NCBI GenBank assembly: GCA_028242535.1
Contig: JAOJYB010000004.1
Location: 25,834-89,833, forward strand
DNA from: Candidatus Nitrosopelagicus sp.
GTDB taxonomy: Archaea; Thermoproteota; Nitrososphaeria; Nitrososphaerales; Nitrosopumilaceae
Length of the DNA stretch: 64,000 bases
Direction: 5' to 3'
In this document: piece after piece, positions 33,800 to 41,942 of the stretch
How positions within the stretch are numbered: the first letter of the stretch is position 1
Layout of the letters: every line of letters starts with the position of its first letter
Translations under genes and position numbers: made by a program
Notes under the pieces: generated by a model
Told to the model about the DNA's origin: nothing
What the model saw: the letters and a program-made list of their open reading frames with translations, nothing else
Database searches by the model: none

Positions 33800-35116
33800 C
33801 TATAGAACTACTCTGAAATAATCCCATCGCTCAGGATCAAACTTTTTCACAAATACAACATTTTTTTCTTTTTTCTTTCGTTCCTCTATAACATCACGCA
33901 TTGAGAAACTTGTCATAAATTTGTATCCTTGAGACTGAACTTGCATCATGAATAGCTGACGAATTTCTCTTCCACCATGAAATCCCCAATAGCCATTTTT
34001 TATTGCAACAGGTTCCAAAAATATGGTATTGTTCTTTCCATGATTTTTGTCTTCAAAGTCCAATTCGAATTTATATTTTTCAAGTGGACCACCTTTTGCA
34101 AATCCAACTATAGGTCCATCTTTATTTCCTACACGTAACGTGTTTAGAATTGTGTCAGAATCACTAAGTGAATTGATAAAATCATCTCGTGAGAATTGTA
34201 AAGGTTTCGGAAGCTCTCTATATATCGATAGCAAAATATCAGACACATCTTCAGAGATTGAGTTTTTTTCTATGCATGGAACTAGAGGTAATCCATCATA
34301 AACAAACTTGTTGTAAATTTTAATCTCTTCTTGGCGTAGTTCCATAAATTCGGTAATAGTATCTAGAAAATTTTTTCTCATGTGTTTTGGCAAACCAAAT
34401 AATACACGATGGCACATAGCAGGTTCGTTGTTTAACATGTCTTCAAAGAATGACACCGAACGTGTGACAATGAATGCAGGATGCCAGCTTGACGAGTGTG
34501 CATTCATCTTTGCCATATTCATTGCCTTTGTAAAGTCACCAAGAGCGTATCCGCCAATACGATCAGAGACAGACAAGAAATGTCCAAGTTCTCGGAAGTG
34601 TTCTTGTTGTTTTTTATCTTTCTTAATTTTTGATTTTGAGAGATAGCTTTGAATTAGTTTATCAGTAGTAGTTATGATGTCGCCTCTCCATGGATAAATG
34701 GTTCGAGAGATCAATGCACATATGAGATTTGGATCAAGATTAGCTTCGGCGAGAAGTTTTTGAATTGTTTTATCTTTTAAGATGAAGTTAATGACATTTT
34801 TTTCATGTGGCTTGTCTATTGCTTTGCCAGGATCAAAATCATGTAAGAGTGCAGATACATAAAGATAATTCAAATCATCAAGAGTGATAAATTCATCTTT
34901 TATGGAATGTATGCCAGAAAGTAATGTGACATATGTTACTTCAAGTTCATGATCAATGTTATGGTATCCATAATAATCACTGAATAGACCATTGTCTTTG
35001 AATAATTGAATGGTGTAATCTAGTAATTTTACATTTACGTCAGTTGCAAGTTCTACAGATGAGAGTAAATCAAATATTCCATTTCGTAATGAAGGAGAAT
35101 TTGCAAATTCTTGCAT
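33800..35116 (-). CDS. HD-domain protein with GNAT-like C-terminal part
   Basis: 438 residues. The N-terminal half has HD-superfamily metal motifs: HNIDH (residues 52-56), LLHDFD (91-95) and SVSDRIGGYALGDF further on. The C-terminal 150 residues (GPIVGFAKGGPLEKYKF, then FHGGREIRQLFMMQVQSQGYKF) look like an N-acetyltransferase-type fold, with a QxxGxG/A-like cofactor loop only partly visible. HD proteins often hydrolyse cyclic nucleotides or nucleotides. The fusion is unusual and its substrate unknown. Confidence 0.75.
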   Translation of the reverse strand: MQEFANSPSLRNGIFDLLSSVELATDVNVKLLDYTIQLFKDNGLFSDYYGYHNIDHELEVTYVTLLSGIHSIKDEFITLDDLNYLYVSALLHDFDPGKAIDKPHEKNVINFILKDKTIQKLLAEANLDPNLICALISRTIYPWRGDIITTTDKLIQSYLSKSKIKKDKKQQEHFRELGHFLSVSDRIGGYALGDFTKAMNMAKMNAHSSSWHPAFIVTRSVSFFEDMLNNEPAMCHRVLFGLPKHMRKNFLDTITEFMELRQEEIKIYNKFVYDGLPLVPCIEKNSISEDVSDILLSIYRELPKPLQFSRDDFINSLSDSDTILNTLRVGNKDGPIVGFAKGGPLEKYKFELDFEDKNHGKNNTIFLEPVAIKNGYWGFHGGREIRQLFMMQVQSQGYKFMTSFSMRDVIEERKKKEKNVVFVKKFDPERWDYFRVVL

Positions 35117-35199
35117 GAGTTAGACGATGGAATTAAGGTTTTAAAGTTATTTGATTATTCTACTAAACCCAAATCGGTTATAAGGTAAATAATGATATT

Positions 35200-36261
35200 T
35201 TGAGTGTGGGATTGAAGCGATATCTTATCACAAGAGGGATAACAATGTTTGGCGTGTTGATGATAACATTGTTGCTTACAGTTTCACTTGTCGGTTCAAA
35301 TATGGATACAATTCTAAAACAAGGAATAATTTATCAAGTTAGAGCAGAGATCACAGAGAATACATCAATCGTACAAGGCTTCAATGACCCAAAAGAATTT
35401 GAGAAATTTGTTCAACAAAAAATTGATGAGAGAGTAAAAACGCTAGGACTTGACACGCCATGGTATTCTCCACAAAGACTGGGATATACAATGTATAAGA
35501 TTTTAATTTTGGATTTTGGTAATGCAACATTTCTCACAAGTGATTCAGGATCATCAAATGTTGGAGAAATAATTTTTGAAAAGATGCCAAAAACAATTCT
35601 GCTATTTACTACAGCTACAATAATTATATCCATCATTGGAATTGTGTTAGGTGCAGCATCAAGTAACAAAATTGGTTCAAAAATAGACCGTATAACATCT
35701 ACATTTGCAGTGATTAGCAGTAGTTTCCCAGTTTGGTGGATTGGAATGTTAATGATATTTGTATTTGCCTTTGTTTACCAAATTTTTCCTGCAAGAGCAA
35801 CACCGAATATAGCATCAGATGACCCAGGCTACTTTTTGGCATTGCTATACCATATGACGCTACCTGTGATAACAATTGTTTTAATTGGATTTGGAGCATG
35901 GGCATATCTTGTTAGAAATTTTATGGTAGGAATTATGCAAGAAGATTTCATCACTGCAAAAAAAACTATGGGAATTTCCAAAAAGAAGATAGTGTATAGT
36001 CATGCATTAAGAAATGCAGCGCCTCCAATTGTCACCATACTTGCATTAAGTCTATCAGGTTCACTAGGAGGTGCAATAATTACAGAGGCAGTGTTTGATT
36101 GGCCAGGAATGGGTAGATTGTACTTTGAGGCAATTAGTGTAATGGATTTGCCAGTAATTATTGGTTCAACGTATATTCTAACAGTTTTATTTTTGGTGAG
36201 TATATTTATTGCAGATTTACTATATGGCTACTTTGATCCACGAGTGAGGACATCAAATTGA
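35200..36261 (+). CDS. Oligopeptide/nickel-type ABC transporter permease, DppB family
   Basis: 353 residues. A first helix, a long outside segment (about residues 40-110), then five helices and the permease EAA loop (QEDFITAKKTMGISKKKI) define DppB/OppB proteins. TTG at 35200 is in frame; a GTG at 35206 fits the TATA box (ttataagg, about 35179) better. It shares a 4-bp overlap with the next permease. No ATPase or binding protein is adjacent. Confidence 0.9.
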   Translation: MSVGLKRYLITRGITMFGVLMITLLLTVSLVGSNMDTILKQGIIYQVRAEITENTSIVQGFNDPKEFEKFVQQKIDERVKTLGLDTPWYSPQRLGYTMYKILILDFGNATFLTSDSGSSNVGEIIFEKMPKTILLFTTATIIISIIGIVLGAASSNKIGSKIDRITSTFAVISSSFPVWWIGMLMIFVFAFVYQIFPARATPNIASDDPGYFLALLYHMTLPVITIVLIGFGAWAYLVRNFMVGIMQEDFITAKKTMGISKKKIVYSHALRNAAPPIVTILALSLSGSLGGAIITEAVFDWPGMGRLYFEAISVMDLPVIIGSTYILTVLFLVSIFIADLLYGYFDPRVRTSN

Positions 36262-37619
36262 GTAGCGTTTCTACAAATGAAATTAAAAGAGAATTTCTAA
36301 AAAGTAAGATGGGATTAACTGGAGTTTTTATTTTACTAGGATTGGTTTTAGTTTCTATCATAACAATTTCAACAATTCCTGTATCAACATTTCAAGAATG
36401 GAATAATCCTGAGAAATGGATATTATATCCAAAAACGTCAGTTCCAAGTTGGGTCAATCTTTTATCTTCAGAGAAAATTCCAGAACATAAGATTATTGAT
36501 GCAGAAATTTTCGAGTCACATAAAGATGAAATTTTTCTTGTATCTCAGCAGTTTGGAGTATCCTTTGAGTATGATGATTTTCCAAGTGATTTTATTTTTG
36601 AAACAAAAACTAAATACTCAGATTCACACCTAGTTCAGATTAAAGTAATACGTCCGGATGGAATTATTTTGGAAATATTATCCACTTCTTTGCCACACTC
36701 AGAAATAGATACGATTCATAATCAAAGGTATTTCTCAACGGACAGTATGATAAAGAAAAATCTAAATGCATATAAAGACGAATTTCAATTTGATTTTTCT
36801 ATCGGTGCAACTGAAATAATATTTTCAGATCTAAATGAAAACCAGGTGCAAAAAGGCAATTATATTTTCATTATGGATACATATGGAATAGGAGAACCTG
36901 CACGAGTATTAGAATCAAAAATGATTCTAGGAGGAAAGACATTTGGATTAATGGGTACGGATGAACTTCGTAGAGATTTAGCTGTAGGATTACTTTGGGG
37001 TACACCGCTTGCACTTTTCATTGGAATTTCAGTATCAATTGGATCAGTCGTTGTGGGATTAGTTTATGGGGTTTATTCAGGGTATAAAGGAAAAAAGACA
37101 GATGAGGCTATGATGAGATTTAATGACGTTATCTATGCATTGCCTGCATTGCCATTTTTAATAATTTTGGCAGTTACAATAAGTAATAGTATATTTTTGA
37201 TGATAGGTTTTCTTATGATTTTTAGCTGGGTAGGAATTGCAAAGGTCTCACGTAGCATGTCATTACAGATTAAGACTAGACAGTATGTGGAAGCAGCAAA
37301 AATAATGGGACAAAAAGACTCAAAGATAATTTTTAAGCATATTATTCCTCAGTTGCTGCCATACGCATTTGCCAGTATAGCAATTTCAGTCCCCGCAGCC
37401 ATCACTACAGAAGCAGGATTAAGTTTTCTGGGATTAGGCGATCCATCATTTCCCACATGGGGACAAATTCTACATGATGCCAATACATATGGAGCCACGG
37501 CACAAGGATTTTGGTGGTGGATTGTCCCGCCAGGAATTTTAATTGCGATAACAGGATTGGCGTTTGTCTTTATTGGAAATGCTCTAGACGTGATAGTTAA
37601 TCCAAAATTAAAAAGATAG
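36258..37619 (+). CDS. Oligopeptide/nickel-type ABC transporter permease, DppC family
   Basis: 453 residues, well above the usual 280-300 because of a large outside insertion (about residues 45-215) after the first helix. Then five helices follow, with the EAA loop TRQYVEAAKIMGQKDSKIIFKH. It pairs with the upstream DppB-type gene. The insertion could replace a separate substrate-binding part, by inference. The matching ATPase lies at 52813-53748. Confidence 0.88.
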   Translation: MSSVSTNEIKREFLKSKMGLTGVFILLGLVLVSIITISTIPVSTFQEWNNPEKWILYPKTSVPSWVNLLSSEKIPEHKIIDAEIFESHKDEIFLVSQQFGVSFEYDDFPSDFIFETKTKYSDSHLVQIKVIRPDGIILEILSTSLPHSEIDTIHNQRYFSTDSMIKKNLNAYKDEFQFDFSIGATEIIFSDLNENQVQKGNYIFIMDTYGIGEPARVLESKMILGGKTFGLMGTDELRRDLAVGLLWGTPLALFIGISVSIGSVVVGLVYGVYSGYKGKKTDEAMMRFNDVIYALPALPFLIILAVTISNSIFLMIGFLMIFSWVGIAKVSRSMSLQIKTRQYVEAAKIMGQKDSKIIFKHIIPQLLPYAFASIAISVPAAITTEAGLSFLGLGDPSFPTWGQILHDANTYGATAQGFWWWIVPPGILIAITGLAFVFIGNALDVIVNPKLKR

Positions 37620-37955
37620 TTATTCAGCTATGCTAAATTTTCGGATTAGATCAATTGATTTGTCATTTAGTTTTATTGTATAAGTTGCAGCATTAGGATT
37701 AGTATTTTTTTCTTCAGATAATAATTCAGTAAATTTTGTTTTTTCTACTTCAACTGCTCCTGCTTCATGTGCACATAAATTAAATGCCTTAAGTTGAAGA
37801 TTGTTCTTTAACAAATACGAAATAAATTTTTTATAATTTTCAGTGTTATTCCAATCAATATTTTTTTCGTCACATGCAGATATCCAAACATCTACAGAGT
37901 TATGGTAAAAAACTTTTTTTTTAATTACATCTAATGCTAAATCTGTTTGAGGCAT
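37620..37955 (-). CDS. Small soluble hypothetical protein
   Basis: 111 residues, mainly helical with FNLCAHEAGAVEVEKTKF and a C-terminal strand/helix. No family recognised. It abuts the permease stop and lies 9 bp after a zinc-ribbon membrane gene on the same strand. Confidence 0.55.
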   Translation of the reverse strand: MPQTDLALDVIKKKVFYHNSVDVWISACDEKNIDWNNTENYKKFISYLLKNNLQLKAFNLCAHEAGAVEVEKTKFTELLSEEKNTNPNAATYTIKLNDKSIDLIRKFSIAE

Positions 37956-37964
37956 TTTGTATCT

Positions 37965-38303
37965 CTAAAACATTGCACGTTTCATTGAAGACCCGCAACG
38001 TGGGCATTCTCTCGCATTGTAAACCTTATGACATACAAGACATTCATATTTTATTCCAGGTTTGTCGCTATTTTGACCAAATAGACCTCCAAGTCCGCCA
38101 GAGTTTCCAGATCCAGAACCAGAACCAGAACCAAAGCCACCTCTCATTCGGTTCATCATTCTTTTTCGTAAGATTAATGGAAATGCAATGAATAGCGCCA
38201 GTGCGGCACCCAATCCATATGGAAATGGAAGAATCATTTGCAAGCCGATACTTATTGCAAGAGATGCAAATAGGAATATCAAATATGACTTGTAGTTAAT
38301 CAT
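37965..38303 (-). CDS. Membrane protein with Gly/Ser linker and C-terminal zinc ribbon
   Basis: 112 residues: two membrane helices (about 7-25 and 29-45), a Gly/Ser linker (about 54-78, GSGSGSGNSGG) and a zinc ribbon CLVCHKVYNARECPRCGSS. The ribbon faces the cytoplasm by the positive-inside rule. Such an anchor-linker-ribbon design suggests recruitment of a partner to the membrane. No family recognised. Confidence 0.65.
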   Translation of the reverse strand: MINYKSYLIFLFASLAISIGLQMILPFPYGLGAALALFIAFPLILRKRMMNRMRGGFGSGSGSGSGNSGGLGGLFGQNSDKPGIKYECLVCHKVYNARECPRCGSSMKRAMF

Positions 38304-38354
38304 GATAAGAAAATTATCCTAATTTCAAATATAAGGCTTATTGAGTATAAGCAG

Positions 38355-38753
38355 TTATTCATCTAGTATTGGGATTGAGTTTCCAGAACTATCCCATGCA
38401 AGTATATCTTCATCCTCATAGGGAGATTTTACAATTATTGAAACTAATCCAAAGAAATTATTCAAATCTTCCAAAGATGGTTCAGCGGTTCCTATAGGAT
38501 GTGAATGCGCCATTCCAATATAATCAGCATCAAATGGAAGCTGATTAGATGGAAAACCTGCAAAAGTAGGTGCGGTTTCATTAAAAGGTGGAACGACTAA
38601 GCTTTCAACAAACATTTTGCCTTTTTTTGAATGACCTTTGAGAATTAGAATCATTTCGTCAGGATGGTTAATCTTGCAATATGAGACAATTCCGTCACGA
38701 GTTTCATTAAGAAAGACAACACTACGTTCTAGTTTTTTTGTTTTAAAGATCAT
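38355..38753 (-). CDS. JAMM (Mov34/MPN) metalloprotease-like protein
   Basis: 132 residues. The JAMM signature HSH-x7-S-x2-D is complete (HSHPIGTAEPSLED) and an acidic residue early in the chain could complete the zinc site. JAMM proteases cleave ubiquitin-like modifiers (SAMPs in archaea) or release sulfur from sulfur-carrier proteins. The gene shares 4 bp with the coiled-coil gene 38750-40054, so they are likely translated together. Confidence 0.85.
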   Translation of the reverse strand: MIFKTKKLERSVVFLNETRDGIVSYCKINHPDEMILILKGHSKKGKMFVESLVVPPFNETAPTFAGFPSNQLPFDADYIGMAHSHPIGTAEPSLEDLNNFFGLVSIIVKSPYEDEDILAWDSSGNSIPILDE

Positions 38754-40054
38754 TTGTTGTCTAATGAAATTGTATAAGATGTGGATGTGACATCTTTGAG
38801 ATTTCTTTCTATCTGATGTAATATTGTAGGTAAAGAATGAGTTAGATCAAGATTTTCATCTTCAAATATTTTCAATTTGGATGAAGTATCAGAAATATTA
38901 GATTCTTCTCGTTTTAGATTATTTTCAGCAGTTTGAAGAGATTTAGAATCAAAGTTTTCAAGTTTTATAATTAATTCATGTTTTTTTGTTTCAAATTTTT
39001 CTTTGATAGAAATTAATGAAGGGATTAGATTTTTTATTTCAGCAACACTATGTTTTGACTTTGAAATATCCTTTACAGACACAGAACCAGTATCAATTCC
39101 AGTGACAATATAATCAAGTATTTTTTTAATTCCAGAAATATTATCAGTATTGAGTACATCATAAGGAGTAGATGCTAATTTTGCCGTCAAATCTTTGAGT
39201 TCTTTATCATGCGAAGAGATATGAACAAATTTTCCAAGAGGTCTAGAAATTTTTGTAAATTCATCATTAACATGATGGCGAATTTTTACTTCCTCAGAAT
39301 CACAATCCGATAATTGGGATTTTACATCAAGGTATGTCTTGTAATCAGAGGAACTTTTAATCTCTTTTATCTCATTTTCAAATTTTGTAATTTTTTCTTT
39401 ATTATCAGTTATAGAAGATTTCAATTCGTTCATGCGTGAATTTTGCTTGGATAGTTTTTCTAGTGTTTTATTCCTAGAAGATAATAACTCATTAATAGTT
39501 TGGACAGAGTTTTCAGTGTTATTGAAATTATCAATTAATTCATCCACATCTTTTAGATTCTCAGTAAGATTTTCAAGATCTTCTTTAAGTTTTTTTGCAT
39601 ACTTTTTTGCAAAAATATGAATTACTCTAGAATGTTTTCCCAACATATCACCAACTTTTTTTATTCCAGCAGTAGTTGCTTTTTTGAATCGCATTATATC
39701 ATCTGGAGAATTGATGTCAGGAAAGGGATTTGCAAATTCTTTTTTTATTGATGAGATAACCTCTTTTTTTCCACGATTCACCATTATTTGAAAATGAGGA
39801 TCGAGCTTATCAGGATCTAACTCATCTTCTGATAATTCATTTGCGATTTTTAGTAATACTACCCTTTGCGGATCAATTCTATTTCGTTGTGCTTTTATTT
39901 CGGCTGCAAGTGTTCCTTTCCTAAGAATTACTATATCATTAAGAATTTTTGGAATTTCATCCAATGTGATAGTTTGGGATATAGAAGTAACATTTTCTAC
40001 AGGTTCATCATATTCAACTTTCTTTTTTTTGCTCCAACCAAAAACCATAATCAA
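38750..40054 (-). CDS. Long coiled-coil protein translated with the JAMM peptidase
   Basis: 434 residues. A basic N-terminus (FGWSKKKKVEYDEP), then mostly helix with heptad character from about 110 to 280 and 340 to 420 (KLSKQNSRMNELKSSI, NKEKITKFENEIKEIKS). It resembles structural or membrane-remodelling coiled coils rather than an enzyme. I see no ATPase motif. An ATG at 40054 or 40048 may start it. Its role is unknown. Confidence 0.7.
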   Translation of the reverse strand: MIMVFGWSKKKKVEYDEPVENVTSISQTITLDEIPKILNDIVILRKGTLAAEIKAQRNRIDPQRVVLLKIANELSEDELDPDKLDPHFQIMVNRGKKEVISSIKKEFANPFPDINSPDDIMRFKKATTAGIKKVGDMLGKHSRVIHIFAKKYAKKLKEDLENLTENLKDVDELIDNFNNTENSVQTINELLSSRNKTLEKLSKQNSRMNELKSSITDNKEKITKFENEIKEIKSSSDYKTYLDVKSQLSDCDSEEVKIRHHVNDEFTKISRPLGKFVHISSHDKELKDLTAKLASTPYDVLNTDNISGIKKILDYIVTGIDTGSVSVKDISKSKHSVAEIKNLIPSLISIKEKFETKKHELIIKLENFDSKSLQTAENNLKREESNISDTSSKLKIFEDENLDLTHSLPTILHQIERNLKDVTSTSYTISLDNK

Positions 40055-40102
40055 AAGATCAATAGTTGAATTATATAAATTTGAGAAGTATTGTATTACA
40101 AT

Positions 40103-40528
40103 ATGAATTCAGGTTCGGTAAAGAAATCGGTGATAATTGATGTAGATTTAGAAAAAGTATGGTCAAAAATAAGTAAAATTTCAAAATTAGATTGGCTACA
40201 AGGTCAAAAATCAACAAAAATCTTGGGAGAAAAGAAAAACGGGGTAGGCGCTAAGAGATTAATCTCATTTGAAGATGGATCAGATGTAGAAGAGCATATA
40301 GTAGGATGGAAACCAAAAGAATATTTTTCATATATTGCGGTTTCAGGTTTACCACTGGATGCATATCATGCGACAATTTCTATTGAAAAGAAAGGCGAAT
40401 CAGTTAAGATCATATGGGAATCTTTTTTCGCATCAGATTCTACAACGAATGAATTTGAGAGATTTACAGACTTTTTATCAAATTTTTACGTACTTTCATT
40501 GAAAAATTTAAAAAAAGAATTTAATTAG
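40103..40528 (+). CDS. SRPBCC-fold (START-like) protein
   Basis: About 141 residues. Helix-grip fold: DLEKVWSKISKISKLDWL helix, then strands including GAKRLISFEDGSDVEEHI and a long C-terminal helix. Ligand unknown. A TATA box (tatataaa, about 40072-40079) predicts a leaderless start at 40103, so the in-frame TTG at 40091 is not used. Confidence 0.78.
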   Translation: MNSGSVKKSVIIDVDLEKVWSKISKISKLDWLQGQKSTKILGEKKNGVGAKRLISFEDGSDVEEHIVGWKPKEYFSYIAVSGLPLDAYHATISIEKKGESVKIIWESFFASDSTTNEFERFTDFLSNFYVLSLKNLKKEFN

Positions 40529-41466
40529 AATTTCTGAATTAGACGTGTTTTTGCAGAAAATGCAATTACTGCCACAATAGATATTACAAGTACTAGTGAG
40601 ACAACCATACCAAATTCAGGAACAACTTGGAATGTTGAAGTTTGACCTACAGGGCCATGAACCCCAAGTATTGCATCTTCGTTCAATGATCCTATAAAGT
40701 GTCCAATTCCTTGGAATGTCACATCGATGTCAACAGGATAATCTTTAGGATCATATTCCAATGGTTCAGTAGTATGGACAGGGTATTTGAATAAATGACG
40801 ATGTGCATCTTCTTCAGCAAATATCACTTTGTCATTTTGTGATATTTTAATATCATAGTTAACGTGGTTGATTACAAATCCATCTGATTCCATAAACTCA
40901 ACCTCAATTGTTAGTGGGGAACCTTTTGTTCCATCACTTGTAACAATATTTGCAAATACTTCACTAATTACTCCAGGATCTTTTTCAGATACTTCAGGAA
41001 TATTATCTCCATAAATTATGGATTCTGTTTGATCCACTGTTTGTCCATAACCAGATACCATGTTATCTACAACATCTACACCTTCAGGCAATATTTGTAA
41101 TTGACCTGCCATCCATGGATGAACCATACAAAAATAATTATGAGTTCCAGGAGTATCTGCAATAAATGAATAATCTACATTAGGTTGTTGCAATCCACTA
41201 TCCCAAACTCCATCAGGTCCATTTTCAGGAGTGCCGCTAGTAGAAGTATGTGCTGCGTCATCACCATTTAGGAATGTTATCGTGTCACCAACATTGGCAG
41301 TAGCATATGAAGGAACAAAACAAAGATTTGTTACCTCACAGCCTTGCACTGAAGAACCACGGCCATTTTCAATTTTTATTTCTTCTGCAAATGCAGTTTC
41401 AAATCCAATTGTAGTAAATGTCAAGGAAATAGATAAAATGATTAAACCGATTACCGTCTTTTGCAT
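40525..41466 (-). CDS. Secreted cupredoxin with PEFG C-terminal sorting signal
   Basis: 313 residues. A signal peptide (about 1-27) is followed by a plastocyanin-like domain (residues about 35-125). Its copper ligands are visible as His in DDAAHTS and Cys, His and Met in YFCMVHPWM. A second beta domain follows, then VPEFG and a hydrophobic helix with a basic end, the PEFG-CTERM signal of these archaea. It is probably a surface copper protein in electron transfer or copper handling. Confidence 0.9.
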   Translation of the reverse strand: MQKTVIGLIILSISLTFTTIGFETAFAEEIKIENGRGSSVQGCEVTNLCFVPSYATANVGDTITFLNGDDAAHTSTSGTPENGPDGVWDSGLQQPNVDYSFIADTPGTHNYFCMVHPWMAGQLQILPEGVDVVDNMVSGYGQTVDQTESIIYGDNIPEVSEKDPGVISEVFANIVTSDGTKGSPLTIEVEFMESDGFVINHVNYDIKISQNDKVIFAEEDAHRHLFKYPVHTTEPLEYDPKDYPVDIDVTFQGIGHFIGSLNEDAILGVHGPVGQTSTFQVVPEFGMVVSLVLVISIVAVIAFSAKTRLIQKF

Positions 41467-41525
41467 GATTTTATGTGCCTTGTTGAATATAAAACGAATG
41501 CTAAGTTACAAAACTGATGCTAAAA

Positions 41526-41942
41526 TTAATCATCATATGTGAAAATAATCTCAGGTGGAATTTGATCCTCATCATGAATTTCAGTTTTCATTTTTACTGT
41601 ATTAGATTCATCATATGTGATTTCCAAAATGACAGGAGTTGTTTTCCAGCCATATTTTGGAATTGTATCAAGAGAAACTAATTGAGAAAATGATGAATTG
41701 GTAATTTTAAATTCTTTATGAAACGTTGTTTCCATACCTAAAATTTCCAATATAGCAAAAGATGACTTCCCAGTTTCATCCGAAAATGTGATTAATACAG
41801 AATTATCATCATTCAGATATACAGCATCAAATTTAAAATGACTGAAGTCAAATTCATCATTAGAAATAGGGTTTATGAGTATTACAATACTAATTGCAAC
41901 TATCGTAATCAGTATAATTAGAAAATTTTTTGGTGTAATCAA
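41526..41942 (-). CDS. Membrane-anchored extracytoplasmic protein
   Basis: 138 residues, TTG start directly after the stop of the aminopeptidase gene. One N-terminal helix (about residues 7-24) then a beta-rich domain. No family recognised. It probably shares the peptidase transcript. Confidence 0.6.
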   Translation of the reverse strand: MITPKNFLIILITIVAISIVILINPISNDEFDFSHFKFDAVYLNDDNSVLITFSDETGKSSFAILEILGMETTFHKEFKITNSSFSQLVSLDTIPKYGWKTTPVILEITYDESNTVKMKTEIHDEDQIPPEIIFTYDD

